Assembly: GCA_001013295.1 (NCBI GenBank)
Contig: LAZY01000066.1
Span: 1 to 64,000 of the forward strand
Origin: Chryseobacterium indologenes
Lineage (GTDB): Bacteria; Bacteroidota; Bacteroidia; Flavobacteriales; Weeksellaceae
Length of the DNA: 64,000 bases
Direction of reading: 5' to 3'
Each line of letters starts with the position of its first letter. Position 1 is the stretch's first letter. This document shows positions 17,137 through 26,481 of the stretch, piece after piece. Both the position numbers and the translations under genes were made by a program. The notes under the pieces were generated by a model. It saw nothing but the letters and a program-made list of their open reading frames with translations, searched no databases and was not told where the DNA came from.

Positions 17137-17814
17137 TCAGCTTATCCGGAATTTGATGTAAGTGATCGTTTTTCCTTTTGCTGAGAACAGTTCCTCATAA
17201 TACGTTTTTATATCTCTCAAATGTTCCGTACCCGGATCATATTCAGGCGCTCCATAGATGTCGTGGTGAGCACTGATGATTTCATATCCAGCTCCCTGTA
17301 AGTATCCCAGTGTATAACCGTGTAAAAATTCTGAATCGGTTTTCAGGTGAATGATCCCTCCAGGCTTCAGAAACTTTTTGTATCGGTCCAGAAAGTCAGG
17401 GTGAGTTAATCTATGTTTGGTTCTCTTGTATTTGATTTGAGGATCCGGAAAGGTAATCCAGATTTCATCTACTTCATTTTCCGCAAAGAAATAGTCAACA
17501 AGCTCAATCTGTGTTCTTAAAAAAGCCACATTATTCATATTGTTTTCTACAGCTTCTTTGGCGCCGAACCAGAATCTTGCCCCTTTGATGTCAACTCCGA
17601 TAAAGTTTTTTTCAGGAAAAGTTTTTGCAAGTCCCACAGAATATTCCCCTTTTCCACAACCCAGTTCCAGAACGATAGGGTTGTCGTTTTTAAAAAAATC
17701 CTCTCTCCATTTTCCCTTCAGTTCAAAACCATTTAAAGCATCTTCTCTTGTAGGTTGGATGACGTTTGGTAATATTTTGTTTTCTGCAAATCTTGCTAAT
17801 TTATTCTTGCCCAT
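17137..17814 (-). CDS. trmB: tRNA (guanine46-N7)-methyltransferase
   Basis: TrmB makes m7G at position 46 of tRNA variable loops, using S-adenosylmethionine. The 225-residue product has the SAM-binding LELGCGKGEYSVGLA, the acidic VDIKGARFW, the family's WITFPDPQIKYKRTKHRL signature and LKPGGIIHLKTD. The ATG at 17814 (MGKNKLARFAENK) is chosen; a -7 box at 17833-17840 overlaps the longer reading at 17835. It is the only housekeeping gene within the accessory block between rpsB and tsf. Confidence 0.95.
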   Translation of the reverse strand: MGKNKLARFAENKILPNVIQPTREDALNGFELKGKWREDFFKNDNPIVLELGCGKGEYSVGLAKTFPEKNFIGVDIKGARFWFGAKEAVENNMNNVAFLRTQIELVDYFFAENEVDEIWITFPDPQIKYKRTKHRLTHPDFLDRYKKFLKPGGIIHLKTDSEFLHGYTLGYLQGAGYEIISAHHDIYGAPEYDPGTEHLRDIKTYYEELFSAKGKTITYIKFRIS

Positions 17815-17832
17815 TGAGTTATAAAATGAGTG

Positions 17833-17840
17833 CAAAAATA
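17833..17840 (-). promoter_or_regulatory. -7 box (TATTTTTG) of trmB
   Basis: A perfect TAnnTTTG on the minus strand, 18 bases before the ATG at 17814; it rules out the longer start. Confidence 0.5.
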
Positions 17841-17909
17841 CTAAAATTTATATGAAATCTCTGTCTTTTGAAGCTAAAAGACAGAGTATATAGGGTAATC
17901 GGGAAGAGA

Positions 17910-18674
17910 TTATTGACCTCCCAAAGCTACCATGATCGCGCTTTGTATTGTTTTCTGGGAAGCATATTGAGCTCCACATACCAGACTGGTAAAAAGATAT
18001 TGTCCTTTTTCTATCACTATAGAGCTTTCAGCATGGGCAGGCACAGCCAGCCTGTATTTGGTAGTACCTACTCCTTCCATTCTTACGATAATATTACAAT
18101 CCGATTTGTTTTGAATCAGCACAATACTTTCTTTGGCTTTAGGGTCATTATCAAAAAGGGAATTTAAGATTTTTACCGTCCTGTTTTTGTGTTCTACGGG
18201 AGATACGGCCATAAGCATGTTGAATTCTTCAGCTTCGGCATTGGGAATTGCAGCATTGGAAGCGGTATTGACCACAAAAGTATTCTGGGCATTACTTGGT
18301 GTGTAAACTTCAGTAGGTTGTTTTGCTGCCAGTTCAGCCTTATATTTTGCAATCTGTTTCTGCTTGATGATGGCATTCATTTCATCAAAAGTGATCTTTG
18401 TAGAAGGTCTTCTTCGTAATAATGCAAGCATTTCCTGCATATCCTTTACCTTCTGGTCTGCAGGATGGGCGTTTTTGATGTATTCCTTCATCATTTCCAT
18501 TACTCGTGGTTTCAGAACAGATCTTCGGGGGTCATCAGGATGGGCATCTCTCAGAAAAGCATTGATCTCGTAGATGTTATTACTTTTCAAAATGTTCGTG
18601 TAGTCTTTCCCTCTTTTTTGGGCAGACACACTAAAAAACAGAACCAAGCCAAAAAATAAAAATATTTTTTTCAT
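17910..18674 (-). CDS. Exported-protein family member C
   Basis: This 254-residue exported protein has a signal at residues 1-18 (FFSVSAQ). It carries the family N-terminal motif twice: AHPDDPRRSVLKPRVMEM and, 30 residues on, NAHPADQKVKDMQEM, which suggests an internal duplication. A Gln/Ala/Asn-rich linker follows. The shared C-terminal half is EFNMLMAVSPVEHKNRTVKILN, SDCNIIVRMEGVG, RLAVPAHAESSIVIEKGQY and SLVCGAQYASQK. The two cysteines are conserved in all four paralogs and may form a disulfide. The gap 18675-18952 behind it contains only a terminator for the next gene. Function unknown. Confidence 0.75.
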   Translation of the reverse strand: MKKIFLFFGLVLFFSVSAQKRGKDYTNILKSNNIYEINAFLRDAHPDDPRRSVLKPRVMEMMKEYIKNAHPADQKVKDMQEMLALLRRRPSTKITFDEMNAIIKQKQIAKYKAELAAKQPTEVYTPSNAQNTFVVNTASNAAIPNAEAEEFNMLMAVSPVEHKNRTVKILNSLFDNDPKAKESIVLIQNKSDCNIIVRMEGVGTTKYRLAVPAHAESSIVIEKGQYLFTSLVCGAQYASQKTIQSAIMVALGGQ

Positions 18675-18902
18675 TAATTAATATTAAGTTAGAAATGGGT
18701 ACTTTACTTAATTTGTGTTTGGCAATTAGTTTTTAATAAATAACGGAATACAAGTGTTTTTATTTTAAACACTTTATTGTGATATAAAAATAAACATATT
18801 TTTGAATATTGAAGAAAGATATGCGATAAAAATTGAATAATCAAAATAGGATATAATATATGCTGAAATTAAATCTGATAACTTCTTCATATAGCAAAAA
18901 AA

Positions 18903-18928
18903 AATCCATGCATTACGATGCATGGATT
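18903..18928 (-). terminator. Terminator of the exported protein gene at 18953
   Basis: AATCCATGCAT (18903-18913) and ATGCATGGATT (18918-18928) are exact complements around TACG. On the minus strand the stem is followed by a long T run. Confidence 0.85.
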
Positions 18929-18952
18929 CTGTGTAGATATGTTTAAAGGATA

Positions 18953-19780
18953 CTATTCACTGCTTTGATCTGTCTTTTGTTTAAGCGCAGGAGGACCGAC
19001 AACTTCCTGTAGATTCGAATTCTTAAGTCTTCTCTGGTAGATAGGCAGATATTTTTCAATAGGAATTTTAACCGCCTCAAAGTTTCCAGCCAATATATAA
19101 GGCTGAATATTTTCAGAAGTATACACGAATTGAAGGAAATTATCAATTAAGTTTTCAGGGATCTTAAACTTCAGAAAATAATCTTTTCCCAAATAATTTT
19201 TGATCTGAGTAACAGAGCTGTTCATTCTTTCATAAGCCTGATAACGCTGCTTTTTCTTTCTCTCTCCGGAAAGAATATCGTAGATGCTTTCCAGGCTGAA
19301 AGTAAGCCCTCCATCTCTTAATCCGGCAACAGGAAGTTCCGGTGGAGTTCCGTCTCCTTTAGGCTCCGGAAGTCCGATTACTTTTTTGAGTTTGTAAGCC
19401 TTATCTTCTTTTCTTAAAGAGTTTACATCATACCGAAGATTTCCGGTAGGTTTGAATCTGCTGAGTACAATTTCCTGAATTTCATAATAGGCAATCTTGA
19501 GCTCAACCAGGTTTTTCTGTTGTATCAACTGAGGAGTCAGTTTAATGTCTTTTCTTTCGGTAACGATAGACGTAAAACGGATGACATCTCCCGGATTGGC
19601 AGGAATATTAAAATTGCCGTTGAAATCCGTAAGAACGGTTTTCTGAGTGTTCAGATTGGTAACATATACCTGATTAAGATACAAAATCGAATTGTCTCGA
19701 AGGAATACCTCTCCGGAGTACGTTTGTGCATTGATTTTTGCAAGAAATATCAATAGCAGCAGTGTAAACAGTTTCTTCAT
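18953..19780 (-). CDS. Exported protein with carboxypeptidase-regulatory-like domain
   Basis: This 275-residue exported protein has a signal at residues 1-18 (LLLIFLAKINAQ). Residues 20-100 look like a CarboxypepD_reg-type beta sandwich: TYSGEVFLRDNSILYLNQVYVTNLNTQKTVLTDF, then GNFNIPANPGDVIRFTSI. The rest is charged, with LSRFKPTGNLRYDVNSLRKEDKAYKL and a helical C-terminal part. This architecture is common in Bacteroidota, often in proteins without known function or as the N-terminal part of TonB receptors, but there is no barrel here. A -7 box (TAATTTTG, 19789-19796) precedes it. Function unknown. Confidence 0.78.
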   Translation of the reverse strand: MKKLFTLLLLIFLAKINAQTYSGEVFLRDNSILYLNQVYVTNLNTQKTVLTDFNGNFNIPANPGDVIRFTSIVTERKDIKLTPQLIQQKNLVELKIAYYEIQEIVLSRFKPTGNLRYDVNSLRKEDKAYKLKKVIGLPEPKGDGTPPELPVAGLRDGGLTFSLESIYDILSGERKKKQRYQAYERMNSSVTQIKNYLGKDYFLKFKIPENLIDNFLQFVYTSENIQPYILAGNFEAVKIPIEKYLPIYQRRLKNSNLQEVVGPPALKQKTDQSSE

Positions 19781-19928
19781 ATAATGCGCAAAATTACATA
19801 GAAATACAGCAATTTGTGACTATTTAGATAGAGAATACAGGTTAAAGTTATATTAAACTTTACCAGTAAATTGTTAATGAGTGTTATAAACCTATAATGA
19901 ACTTAACAAAATCAGTATTATGCCGAAA

Positions 19929-19982
19929 AATCGGAAGAAAGAATGCCGGAACTTATGCGTATTCTCATTCAGTCTTTCTTCC
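19929..19982 (-). terminator. Long-loop hairpin, probable terminator of the first giant gene
   Basis: GGAAGAAAGA (19933-19942) pairs with TCTTTCTTCC (19973-19982), and an inner AATG/CATT pair shortens the loop. A T run follows on the minus strand after the stop at 19988. Confidence 0.55.
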
Positions 19983-19987
19983 ATTTT

Positions 19988-22900
19988 TTATCGGTGTTTT
20001 ACAAGGAGCCAGCTGGAATATTTAATAGAAAGAGCAGACCCATATTCTGTCCAGGTGATAAAATACCAGTACGTTGCGGTAGGTACATATCGGCCGCCGA
20101 TTCTTCCGTCCCAGGTATATTGGTTTTCAGGAGTCCCTCTGAAAACTTCAGCCCCATAGCGGTCAAAAATCCGGAATACAAGATTTTCATTGGCCATCAA
20201 AGCAGAATAATTGATCATTTCATTATATCCGTCTCCATTGGGAGTAATAGTATTGATCAGGTTAATGATTGCAAAAGGCTGTTTCACTTCTTCACACATT
20301 TTGGAATCTCTTACAAATACATGATGTGCCCCTCTTGGTACATTGTAGAAGACATTTGAGCTCTGCCATACCACTGCATCTAAGGAATACTGATAGGGAG
20401 GTGTACCACCGGTTACACCTACTTTTACGGTAGTCCCGTCTATTTCAATCGATGTGATCATTGGGCTCGGCAATTCTGTTACGTTTACATATTGCTTGTA
20501 CACGCAGCCGTTAGATGTAAGTTCTACCCAATAGCTTCCTACAGGAACATTACTGATCGAAGGGGTAGTGGCTCCGGTACTCCACAGGTATCTGTCAAAT
20601 CCTGGACCGGCATCCAGTGTCGTGGTAGTCTTCGGACATATGGCTACATCTTTCAGCAGATCTGATTTTTTAGGAATTTTAATGGTGATCTTAATCGTAC
20701 CTACTTCCGGACAAACTCCATTTTTTTGGAAACGGATGTAATAGGTTTGAGAAGTATTAATATTGACTGATGCAGGAATCGCATTCGTATTATTTTGTGC
20801 ATCAGCTAACGTTGCATGGAAAGTATAAGTGACATTCGGATCCAGCGTAAACTGAGGAATAAACTGTACTAGGTTGACGGTTTTGATTCCATCCAGATCA
20901 TCATCGCAGACATTTTCTGTAACAGACTTTGTGATGAGTTGTATTCTTCCGCCGATACTGAATTGTAAAGGCTTGACTACAGAGGCACATCCGTCAGGAG
21001 AATCTACTCTGATATAGATAGTTGTTGTAGTTGTATAGCTCCAGTTATTAGGCAGGGTATTGTTATTTCCGGCGTTGGCATCCGCAAGATTTGCGTAATA
21101 TCTTACATTGGTAAAATAGGTTGGGTTATTAAGAACAATACCGGTTACATTAGACAAAATGATATTGACTGTCCCGTCTAAGTTATCATCACAGAAAACC
21201 CCATTGTAATTATCCAAAACAATGGCTTTGTTAAAGAGTGACAGAGTAATCTGGGCAATGCTTTTGCAGCCAATGTTATTTTTTACAACAGCATAGATAA
21301 TGGTTCCGTTAGGAGCGGTATAAGAATTAGGAGTATTGATTAATGCAGCAGGATTTTCCGTCTGGGCATCTGCTAGCGTTGGATAATAAGTTATAGTAAC
21401 AGGGTTGTTAGTGGTTACATTAGCGGTAGTAAGGTTGAATGTTCCCTGTCCATTAATATCGCAGGCCTGTAGTGTTGTATTGTTGACTTTAAGTGCTAAA
21501 ATATTAATGGTTACGGTTACCGTTTCACAATCCGGAAAAACAGGATCATTTCCACAAAATGTATAGGAAAATGTGTCATTTCCTGCAACTCCGGGCGTAT
21601 TGGCAGTATAAGTAATGATCCCTGTGGTAGGGTTGATCACAGCTGTTCCCAAAGTAGGAGTCGTCATAATGGTAACACTGCCCGGAACAGGAGTCTGAGA
21701 AGAGCTGCTGAAGGTAGGGGTTATCGTTTGTGAGGTACAGATACTATAAGTGGTTGTACTCAGTTTAGTACAGTTCTGAACTTTAAATTGTTCGGTAACT
21801 AAAGGGGCACAGCTGCCCATTGTTACAGAGCAGGTATAATACCCGGATTGAGTTGGGGTAATGGAGGAGGAAGTAGCTCCGTTGATAATGATCCCATTCC
21901 TGTACCATTGATAAGTGTCATAAATGATAGGATCTACGGTAAGTACAATTCCAGGAGCACAATCTCCACCTGATTTTAAAATTACAGGCTGTGTAGGAAA
22001 TCCTGCGAAGAATCCTCCGTATCCTACTGCATCACTTCCTGCGGTAATTCCTGCGGTAATAGCCTTGTCTGAAACAATAGTGATGGTTCCCGTGACATTG
22101 GGAATTCCGTAGGTCACCCAGTTAGTTGTTCCTGTCATGTTATAAGGACCGGATAGGGCTGGCGGGTTTGCTCCATTGATGGTAACCACAGCTCCTCTTT
22201 CAGTAATCAGGTTAAGTTTTGTAGGAATATTAAGAATCCCGTTGGGGTTTCCGTTGGAAAGAACAAAATTTTCGTTGATGAATCCGAGTTCATTGATTTG
22301 TTTGGGAAGATAACAGTTCAACGCCGGAATAAAGTTGAAACCTCCTGTTGCCACTTCATTTCCTGAGCCGGAATCACCCGCCAGAATCTGGTAAACATAT
22401 GCATTTTTAGTGGTTCTGATGTATAAGTTATAGTGCCCGTTACCCTGAAGCATGTATTTGGTATCAGGGATTACGAAATATTTACCGGTATTGATTGTTG
22501 CGACAGGCAATAATTCATTATTGACATAAATCTGGGTATTGTCTTCAGTCGCAATGATGACTGCGCCCTCCATATTAGCACCAATACTTCCATTTCCTTT
22601 TACCAGGGCAAATTCACTCCCCAGTCTGTTGACAGGTACAGCCTGATCCATTAAAATATCAGAACTGGTAGGATAATTTCCGGCATATTGCCCGTTGAAA
22701 TTCCCGTTAGTAATATTGACAGGTTTATCAGCGGTGATTTTTGAACCAATGAAACCATCAAAATTTCCTGTAATATTTCCAATTCCGTCAATGATATAAG
22801 ACTGTCCTTTGTTTAGAGTGAAGGTCATGGTAGGATTGGTCGCTCCCGTAGTTCCGTTTGAAAACTGGACGGTAGGGCTGTATCCGGTAATGGTAACAGT

Positions 22901-23386
22901 TGTATTGTCTTCCGTGGCCAGAACACTGGTCATAAAATTCAGAATATCATTACTTACCGAAATAGGTGCTGATGCTGCATGGAAGCTTTTACCCGTGGAA
23001 GGAATTCCCTTGGAGGTAATAATCTCGGCATGATTGTATACCGAAAATCTTAAATTGGCATAAAACGGAAACTCAGCTTTCAGGTATAATCCTTTTGTAG
23101 TAGGAGTGAAGAGATCCGTCTGTAGAGTGGTGATGATATAATTTCTCAGTACATCAAATTTCTGCGGATTGTTTTTGCTGATATTCACAGTTCCAATCAG
23201 AACATTGTTATTATAGATACTCACCGGGAAAGGGGTTGTTCTGTTGGTAGATAAATAAAGTTTCTGATATGGGCTGGGCGCACCACTCCTGTCAATCATA
23301 GGGGCAAACCAATGTTCCCTGTCCAGTTGAGCGAAAGCAGAGGCGAAAAAATAAAATATAAATAAAAAAGATAGAATTTTCTTCAT
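19988..23386 (-). CDS. Giant T9SS type B surface protein, copy 1 (long form)
   Basis: This 1132-residue secreted protein has: signal 1-19; a large N-terminal domain at about 20-470 of IgGFc-binding-protein type (LDREHWFAPM, ATEDNTTVTITGY, LNKGQSYIIDG, DKPVNITNGNFNGQ); an Ig-like module with QWYRNGIIINGA and PTQSGYY; a cadherin-like module (PGSVTIMTTPTLGTAVI); repeats with CDDNLDGTVN and CDDDLDGIKTVN; a DAGPGFDRYLWSTGATT module; a SprB-like repeat (VTGGTPPYQYSLD); and the CHU_C gliding-type C-terminal domain (ITPNGDGYNEMINY to the end). That last domain targets type IX export. Likely an adhesin or matrix protein; the ligand is unknown. A -7 box (TAAATTTG) sits at 23406-23413. Confidence 0.9.
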   Translation of the reverse strand: MKKILSFLFIFYFFASAFAQLDREHWFAPMIDRSGAPSPYQKLYLSTNRTTPFPVSIYNNNVLIGTVNISKNNPQKFDVLRNYIITTLQTDLFTPTTKGLYLKAEFPFYANLRFSVYNHAEIITSKGIPSTGKSFHAASAPISVSNDILNFMTSVLATEDNTTVTITGYSPTVQFSNGTTGATNPTMTFTLNKGQSYIIDGIGNITGNFDGFIGSKITADKPVNITNGNFNGQYAGNYPTSSDILMDQAVPVNRLGSEFALVKGNGSIGANMEGAVIIATEDNTQIYVNNELLPVATINTGKYFVIPDTKYMLQGNGHYNLYIRTTKNAYVYQILAGDSGSGNEVATGGFNFIPALNCYLPKQINELGFINENFVLSNGNPNGILNIPTKLNLITERGAVVTINGANPPALSGPYNMTGTTNWVTYGIPNVTGTITIVSDKAITAGITAGSDAVGYGGFFAGFPTQPVILKSGGDCAPGIVLTVDPIIYDTYQWYRNGIIINGATSSSITPTQSGYYTCSVTMGSCAPLVTEQFKVQNCTKLSTTTYSICTSQTITPTFSSSSQTPVPGSVTIMTTPTLGTAVINPTTGIITYTANTPGVAGNDTFSYTFCGNDPVFPDCETVTVTINILALKVNNTTLQACDINGQGTFNLTTANVTTNNPVTITYYPTLADAQTENPAALINTPNSYTAPNGTIIYAVVKNNIGCKSIAQITLSLFNKAIVLDNYNGVFCDDNLDGTVNIILSNVTGIVLNNPTYFTNVRYYANLADANAGNNNTLPNNWSYTTTTTIYIRVDSPDGCASVVKPLQFSIGGRIQLITKSVTENVCDDDLDGIKTVNLVQFIPQFTLDPNVTYTFHATLADAQNNTNAIPASVNINTSQTYYIRFQKNGVCPEVGTIKITIKIPKKSDLLKDVAICPKTTTTLDAGPGFDRYLWSTGATTPSISNVPVGSYWVELTSNGCVYKQYVNVTELPSPMITSIEIDGTTVKVGVTGGTPPYQYSLDAVVWQSSNVFYNVPRGAHHVFVRDSKMCEEVKQPFAIINLINTITPNGDGYNEMINYSALMANENLVFRIFDRYGAEVFRGTPENQYTWDGRIGGRYVPTATYWYFITWTEYGSALSIKYSSWLLVKHR

Positions 23387-23405
23387 CTAGTATTAGTCTT
23401 TATCA

Positions 23406-23413
23406 CAAATTTA
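23406..23413 (-). promoter_or_regulatory. -7 box (TAAATTTG) of giant copy 1
   Basis: A perfect TAnnTTTG, 19 bases before the ATG. The same spacing is seen before the other three giants. Confidence 0.5.
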
Positions 23414-23452
23414 ATAATAAAAAGCATTGTATCCTTGAAAAGATAATAAAAA

Positions 23453-23476
23453 AACCACGATTTGGGAATCGTGGTT
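23453..23476 (-). terminator. Terminator of giant copy 2
   Basis: AACCACGATT (23453-23462) and AATCGTGGTT (23467-23476) pair exactly and run into a T tract on the minus strand. The same stem sequence recurs behind copy 3. Confidence 0.85.
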
Positions 23477-23498
23477 CTAAAATTGTAAAGTAAAATAA

Positions 23499-26342
23499 TT
23501 ATTCTCTGTTTTTTACCATAATCCATCCGGTGTATTTTATGGCAGTTTGTTTATTGTTAGGCTCATTCCATCCTATTTCATACCAGTAGTTTCCTGTAGG
23601 AATTCTTTTGCCTCCGGAAGTACCATCCCATTTATATCCATTAGTCTTATCCGCCTGGAAGACCTTACTTCCGTATCGGTCGAAAATATTACAGACCAGG
23701 TTGTTTTTTACAGCCAGAGATGAGTAATCTATAAAATCATTCTTACCATCTTCATTAGGAGTTATCACATTGATAAGGTTAGGAACGGTGATGTCTACTT
23801 TTATCGGCTCACAGTTGTAATTGTCTTTTACATATATGCTTACATTACCTCTTGCAACATTGTTAAAGACATTAGAATCCTGCCAGTTAATATTGTCTAT
23901 AGAGTAATGATAAGGTTGGGTACCTCCAATAACGTTCACTGTTACGGTATTGTTCGAAATATCAATATTGGAAATGACAGGGTGCTCCGAAGCGTATACT
24001 TTTACAGTCTGCATGGTTACACAATCTCCGGTCTTCAGTTTTACCCAATAGATACCAACTCCTACATCTTTAATGGTCTGAGTAGTTGCTCCGGTGCTCC
24101 ATTCATAGCTTTTAAAGCCTGGTCCTGCATCAAGTGTTGTTTTCTCTTCCATGCAGATGATCTTATCTTTCAGAACATCAGATTTTACAGGTGGCAGTAC
24201 AACAAGAGTAACTACTGCTACGCTGTAACAACCGTTGGCATTGATCACTTTTATATAAACAACACCGTTAGGAGCCACATAATTAGCAGGATTTAATATT
24301 TCATTAGTTCCTGCATGAGCGTCTGTAAGTGACGGATAATATTTCTTAGTAATATTGAGTGCCGTTGTTACATTCACATTGATAAGATTAAATAATCCTG
24401 TTGCAATATTAGACTCAAGGAAGCAGGTTCTTATAGTTGCATCATTTACTTTTGGATTTTCAGAAACGGTCAGGTTGAGGGTTATCTGTTCACAATCGGT
24501 GAAGTCAGGGTTATTTCCGCAGAACTGATAGACTATGGTATCGGTTCCGAAATAATTGGATGCAGGGGAGTAGCTTATAACTCCCGTAACAGGATCAAGG
24601 ACAGCATTGCCATGAGCCGGAGGGGTGAGAATGGTAACAGTCCCCGGAACTACAGTTTGGGTAGAATTGGTGAAAGTAGGTACAATCTGCTTTACACCAT
24701 TACATACCGTATCGTTCATGGTTGTTTTCTTAAGGCAGGTATATACTTTGTAGATAGGAGTAATTACTGGCGGACATGAACCTACTGTAATTTTTACAGA
24801 ATAATTTCCTGACTGTGTTGGGGTATAGGTATTGGCATTAGCTCCAGGGATGGCAACGTTGTCTCTATACCATTGATAAGTATCAAAACTGTCATCCACT
24901 TCCAGTACAATTCCCGGAATACATTCTCCATTTTGTTTGGCAATAACGGGAATCGAGGAGAACCCTGAAAAATATCCGCCATAGCCTACCACACCACTTC
25001 CTCCGGATATTCCAGCCGTTACAGCTTTGGTAGAAGCGATGGTAACATTTCCTGTGATGTCCGGAATAGAATAGGATACCCAATTCGTAGTTCCTGTCAC
25101 GGGATAAGGTCCCTGTACAGCAGGCAAAGGAGCATTGTTTACCGTCACCACAGCGCCTGTTTCTGTCAGGATGTTTAGCTTTACGATATGTCCGGTAAGT
25201 GTTGTAGAATAAGGCAGGTCTTTAATCTTCCCGATCTCATCAATCTTTCTGGGCAGATAACAGTTCAATGGAGGGATATAATTAAAACCTAATGTGGCAT
25301 TACTGGCTGCCACTCCCGCCATGAGCTGATAGACATATACATTTTTGGTTGTTCTGATGTACATATTATAGTGATCATTCCCCTGATTGATATAATTGGT
25401 ATTGTTCACCTTATTTACTCTGTAGCTTTCCCCTTCAGCCAATGTGGCAACAGGAGTCGTTCCGTTATTAATGTATACCTGGGTGCCTCCTTCCGTAGCA
25501 ACAATCAGGGCATCTTCCATTCTTCGGCTGATGTCTCCGTTTCCTTTTACGACTACGAATTCATTACCAAGCCTATCTACCGGTACAGACTGGTCCATAA
25601 TAATATCCGACCCCTGATAAGTTCCGCCGGCAGCCATCGCAAATTGACCGTTGAAATTTCCGTTGGTTACAGAAATCGGTTTATCAGATTCAATTTTGGC
25701 GCCTATGAAACCTTCTTTGTTGACTGCCTGATTACCTATTCCTTCAATAATATAGGATTGTCCTTTATTTAAAGTAAAAGTAAGGGTAGGATTGGTTACT
25801 CCGGTCCATCCGTTGGTGAAAATAATATTTGGAGAATAATTGGAGACAGTCACCTTTGTGTTATCCTCTGTCGCCAGAATTCCGGTCGTAAAATTATACT
25901 CGGCGTTGAGTTCCTCGATAGGAGAGGTTACGGCATAAAATTTTGTGCCGATTCCTGCTTTACCTTTTGAGGTTAGAATTTCACCATGCTGGCTTACCGA
26001 GAATCTGTAGGTTACAAAATAAGGCTTAGGCCCTTTGGTGTACAAACCTTTGTTTCCCACAGTAAATAATTCGCCATTGATACTGGCTACCATTCTGTTT
26101 AAGGGAACATTGAAAGTTTGTGGTGATCCTTTACTTATTGTTACTGTACCCAGCAAGGCATTATTGCTGTAAATATCTACACTGAACGGAGTGACTGAGT
26201 CCGTTGAGAAGTAGAGTGCCTGCATGGGGGTAACTATTTTGGGTGCTCTGGCTGCCATGGGGGCAAACCAATGTTCTGTATCTCTTTGGGCAAAAAGTAA
26301 GGCCGCAAATAATAACAGAAAAACAGATAAAGTTTTTTTCAT
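23499..26342 (-). CDS. Giant T9SS type B surface protein, copy 2 (short form)
   Basis: This 947-residue paralog of the array has the same plan as copy 1 but without the two CDDxLDG repeats. It has signal residues 1-18; an N-terminal IgGFc-binding-like domain from RDTEHWFAPMAA to about 470 with ATEDNTKVTVSNY and DKPISVTNGNFNG; an Ig-like module (FDTYQWYRDNVAIPGA); a cadherin-like module; DAGPGFKSYEWSTGATT; a SprB-like repeat (VIGGTQPYHYSID); and the CHU_C domain (ITPNEDGKNDFIDY to GWIMVKNRE). It has its own -7 box at 26365-26372 and a hairpin terminator. Function is probably the same class as copy 1. Confidence 0.9.
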   Translation of the reverse strand: MKKTLSVFLLLFAALLFAQRDTEHWFAPMAARAPKIVTPMQALYFSTDSVTPFSVDIYSNNALLGTVTISKGSPQTFNVPLNRMVASINGELFTVGNKGLYTKGPKPYFVTYRFSVSQHGEILTSKGKAGIGTKFYAVTSPIEELNAEYNFTTGILATEDNTKVTVSNYSPNIIFTNGWTGVTNPTLTFTLNKGQSYIIEGIGNQAVNKEGFIGAKIESDKPISVTNGNFNGQFAMAAGGTYQGSDIIMDQSVPVDRLGNEFVVVKGNGDISRRMEDALIVATEGGTQVYINNGTTPVATLAEGESYRVNKVNNTNYINQGNDHYNMYIRTTKNVYVYQLMAGVAASNATLGFNYIPPLNCYLPRKIDEIGKIKDLPYSTTLTGHIVKLNILTETGAVVTVNNAPLPAVQGPYPVTGTTNWVSYSIPDITGNVTIASTKAVTAGISGGSGVVGYGGYFSGFSSIPVIAKQNGECIPGIVLEVDDSFDTYQWYRDNVAIPGANANTYTPTQSGNYSVKITVGSCPPVITPIYKVYTCLKKTTMNDTVCNGVKQIVPTFTNSTQTVVPGTVTILTPPAHGNAVLDPVTGVISYSPASNYFGTDTIVYQFCGNNPDFTDCEQITLNLTVSENPKVNDATIRTCFLESNIATGLFNLINVNVTTALNITKKYYPSLTDAHAGTNEILNPANYVAPNGVVYIKVINANGCYSVAVVTLVVLPPVKSDVLKDKIICMEEKTTLDAGPGFKSYEWSTGATTQTIKDVGVGIYWVKLKTGDCVTMQTVKVYASEHPVISNIDISNNTVTVNVIGGTQPYHYSIDNINWQDSNVFNNVARGNVSIYVKDNYNCEPIKVDITVPNLINVITPNEDGKNDFIDYSSLAVKNNLVCNIFDRYGSKVFQADKTNGYKWDGTSGGKRIPTGNYWYEIGWNEPNNKQTAIKYTGWIMVKNRE

Positions 26343-26364
26343 AGATTATTTATTATGGTTTTTA

Positions 26365-26372
26365 CAAAAATA
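26365..26372 (-). promoter_or_regulatory. -7 box (TATTTTTG) of giant copy 2
   Basis: A perfect TAnnTTTG on the minus strand, 22 bases before the ATG. Confidence 0.45.
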
Positions 26373-26430
26373 TAAGAATAATCGATTGGTTTATTAAAAA
26401 AATAAATTAATCTGTTATTGTATCAATAAA

Positions 26431-26460
26431 AAAACCACGATTATATTAATCGTGGTTTTT
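26431..26460 (-). terminator. Terminator of giant copy 3
   Basis: CCACGATTA (26435-26443) and TAATCGTGG (26447-26455) pair around TAT, flanked by A and T tracts. The stem is nearly identical to that behind copy 2, as expected if the duplication included the terminator. Confidence 0.85.
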
Positions 26461-26481
26461 GAATTTATAATTTTTAATAAA

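Noticed and set aside
19943-20359. Plus-strand frames of 60-138 codons opposite the giant surface genes
   Set aside because: The giant genes have strong domain matches over their whole length; the opposing frames are long only because of biased codon use.
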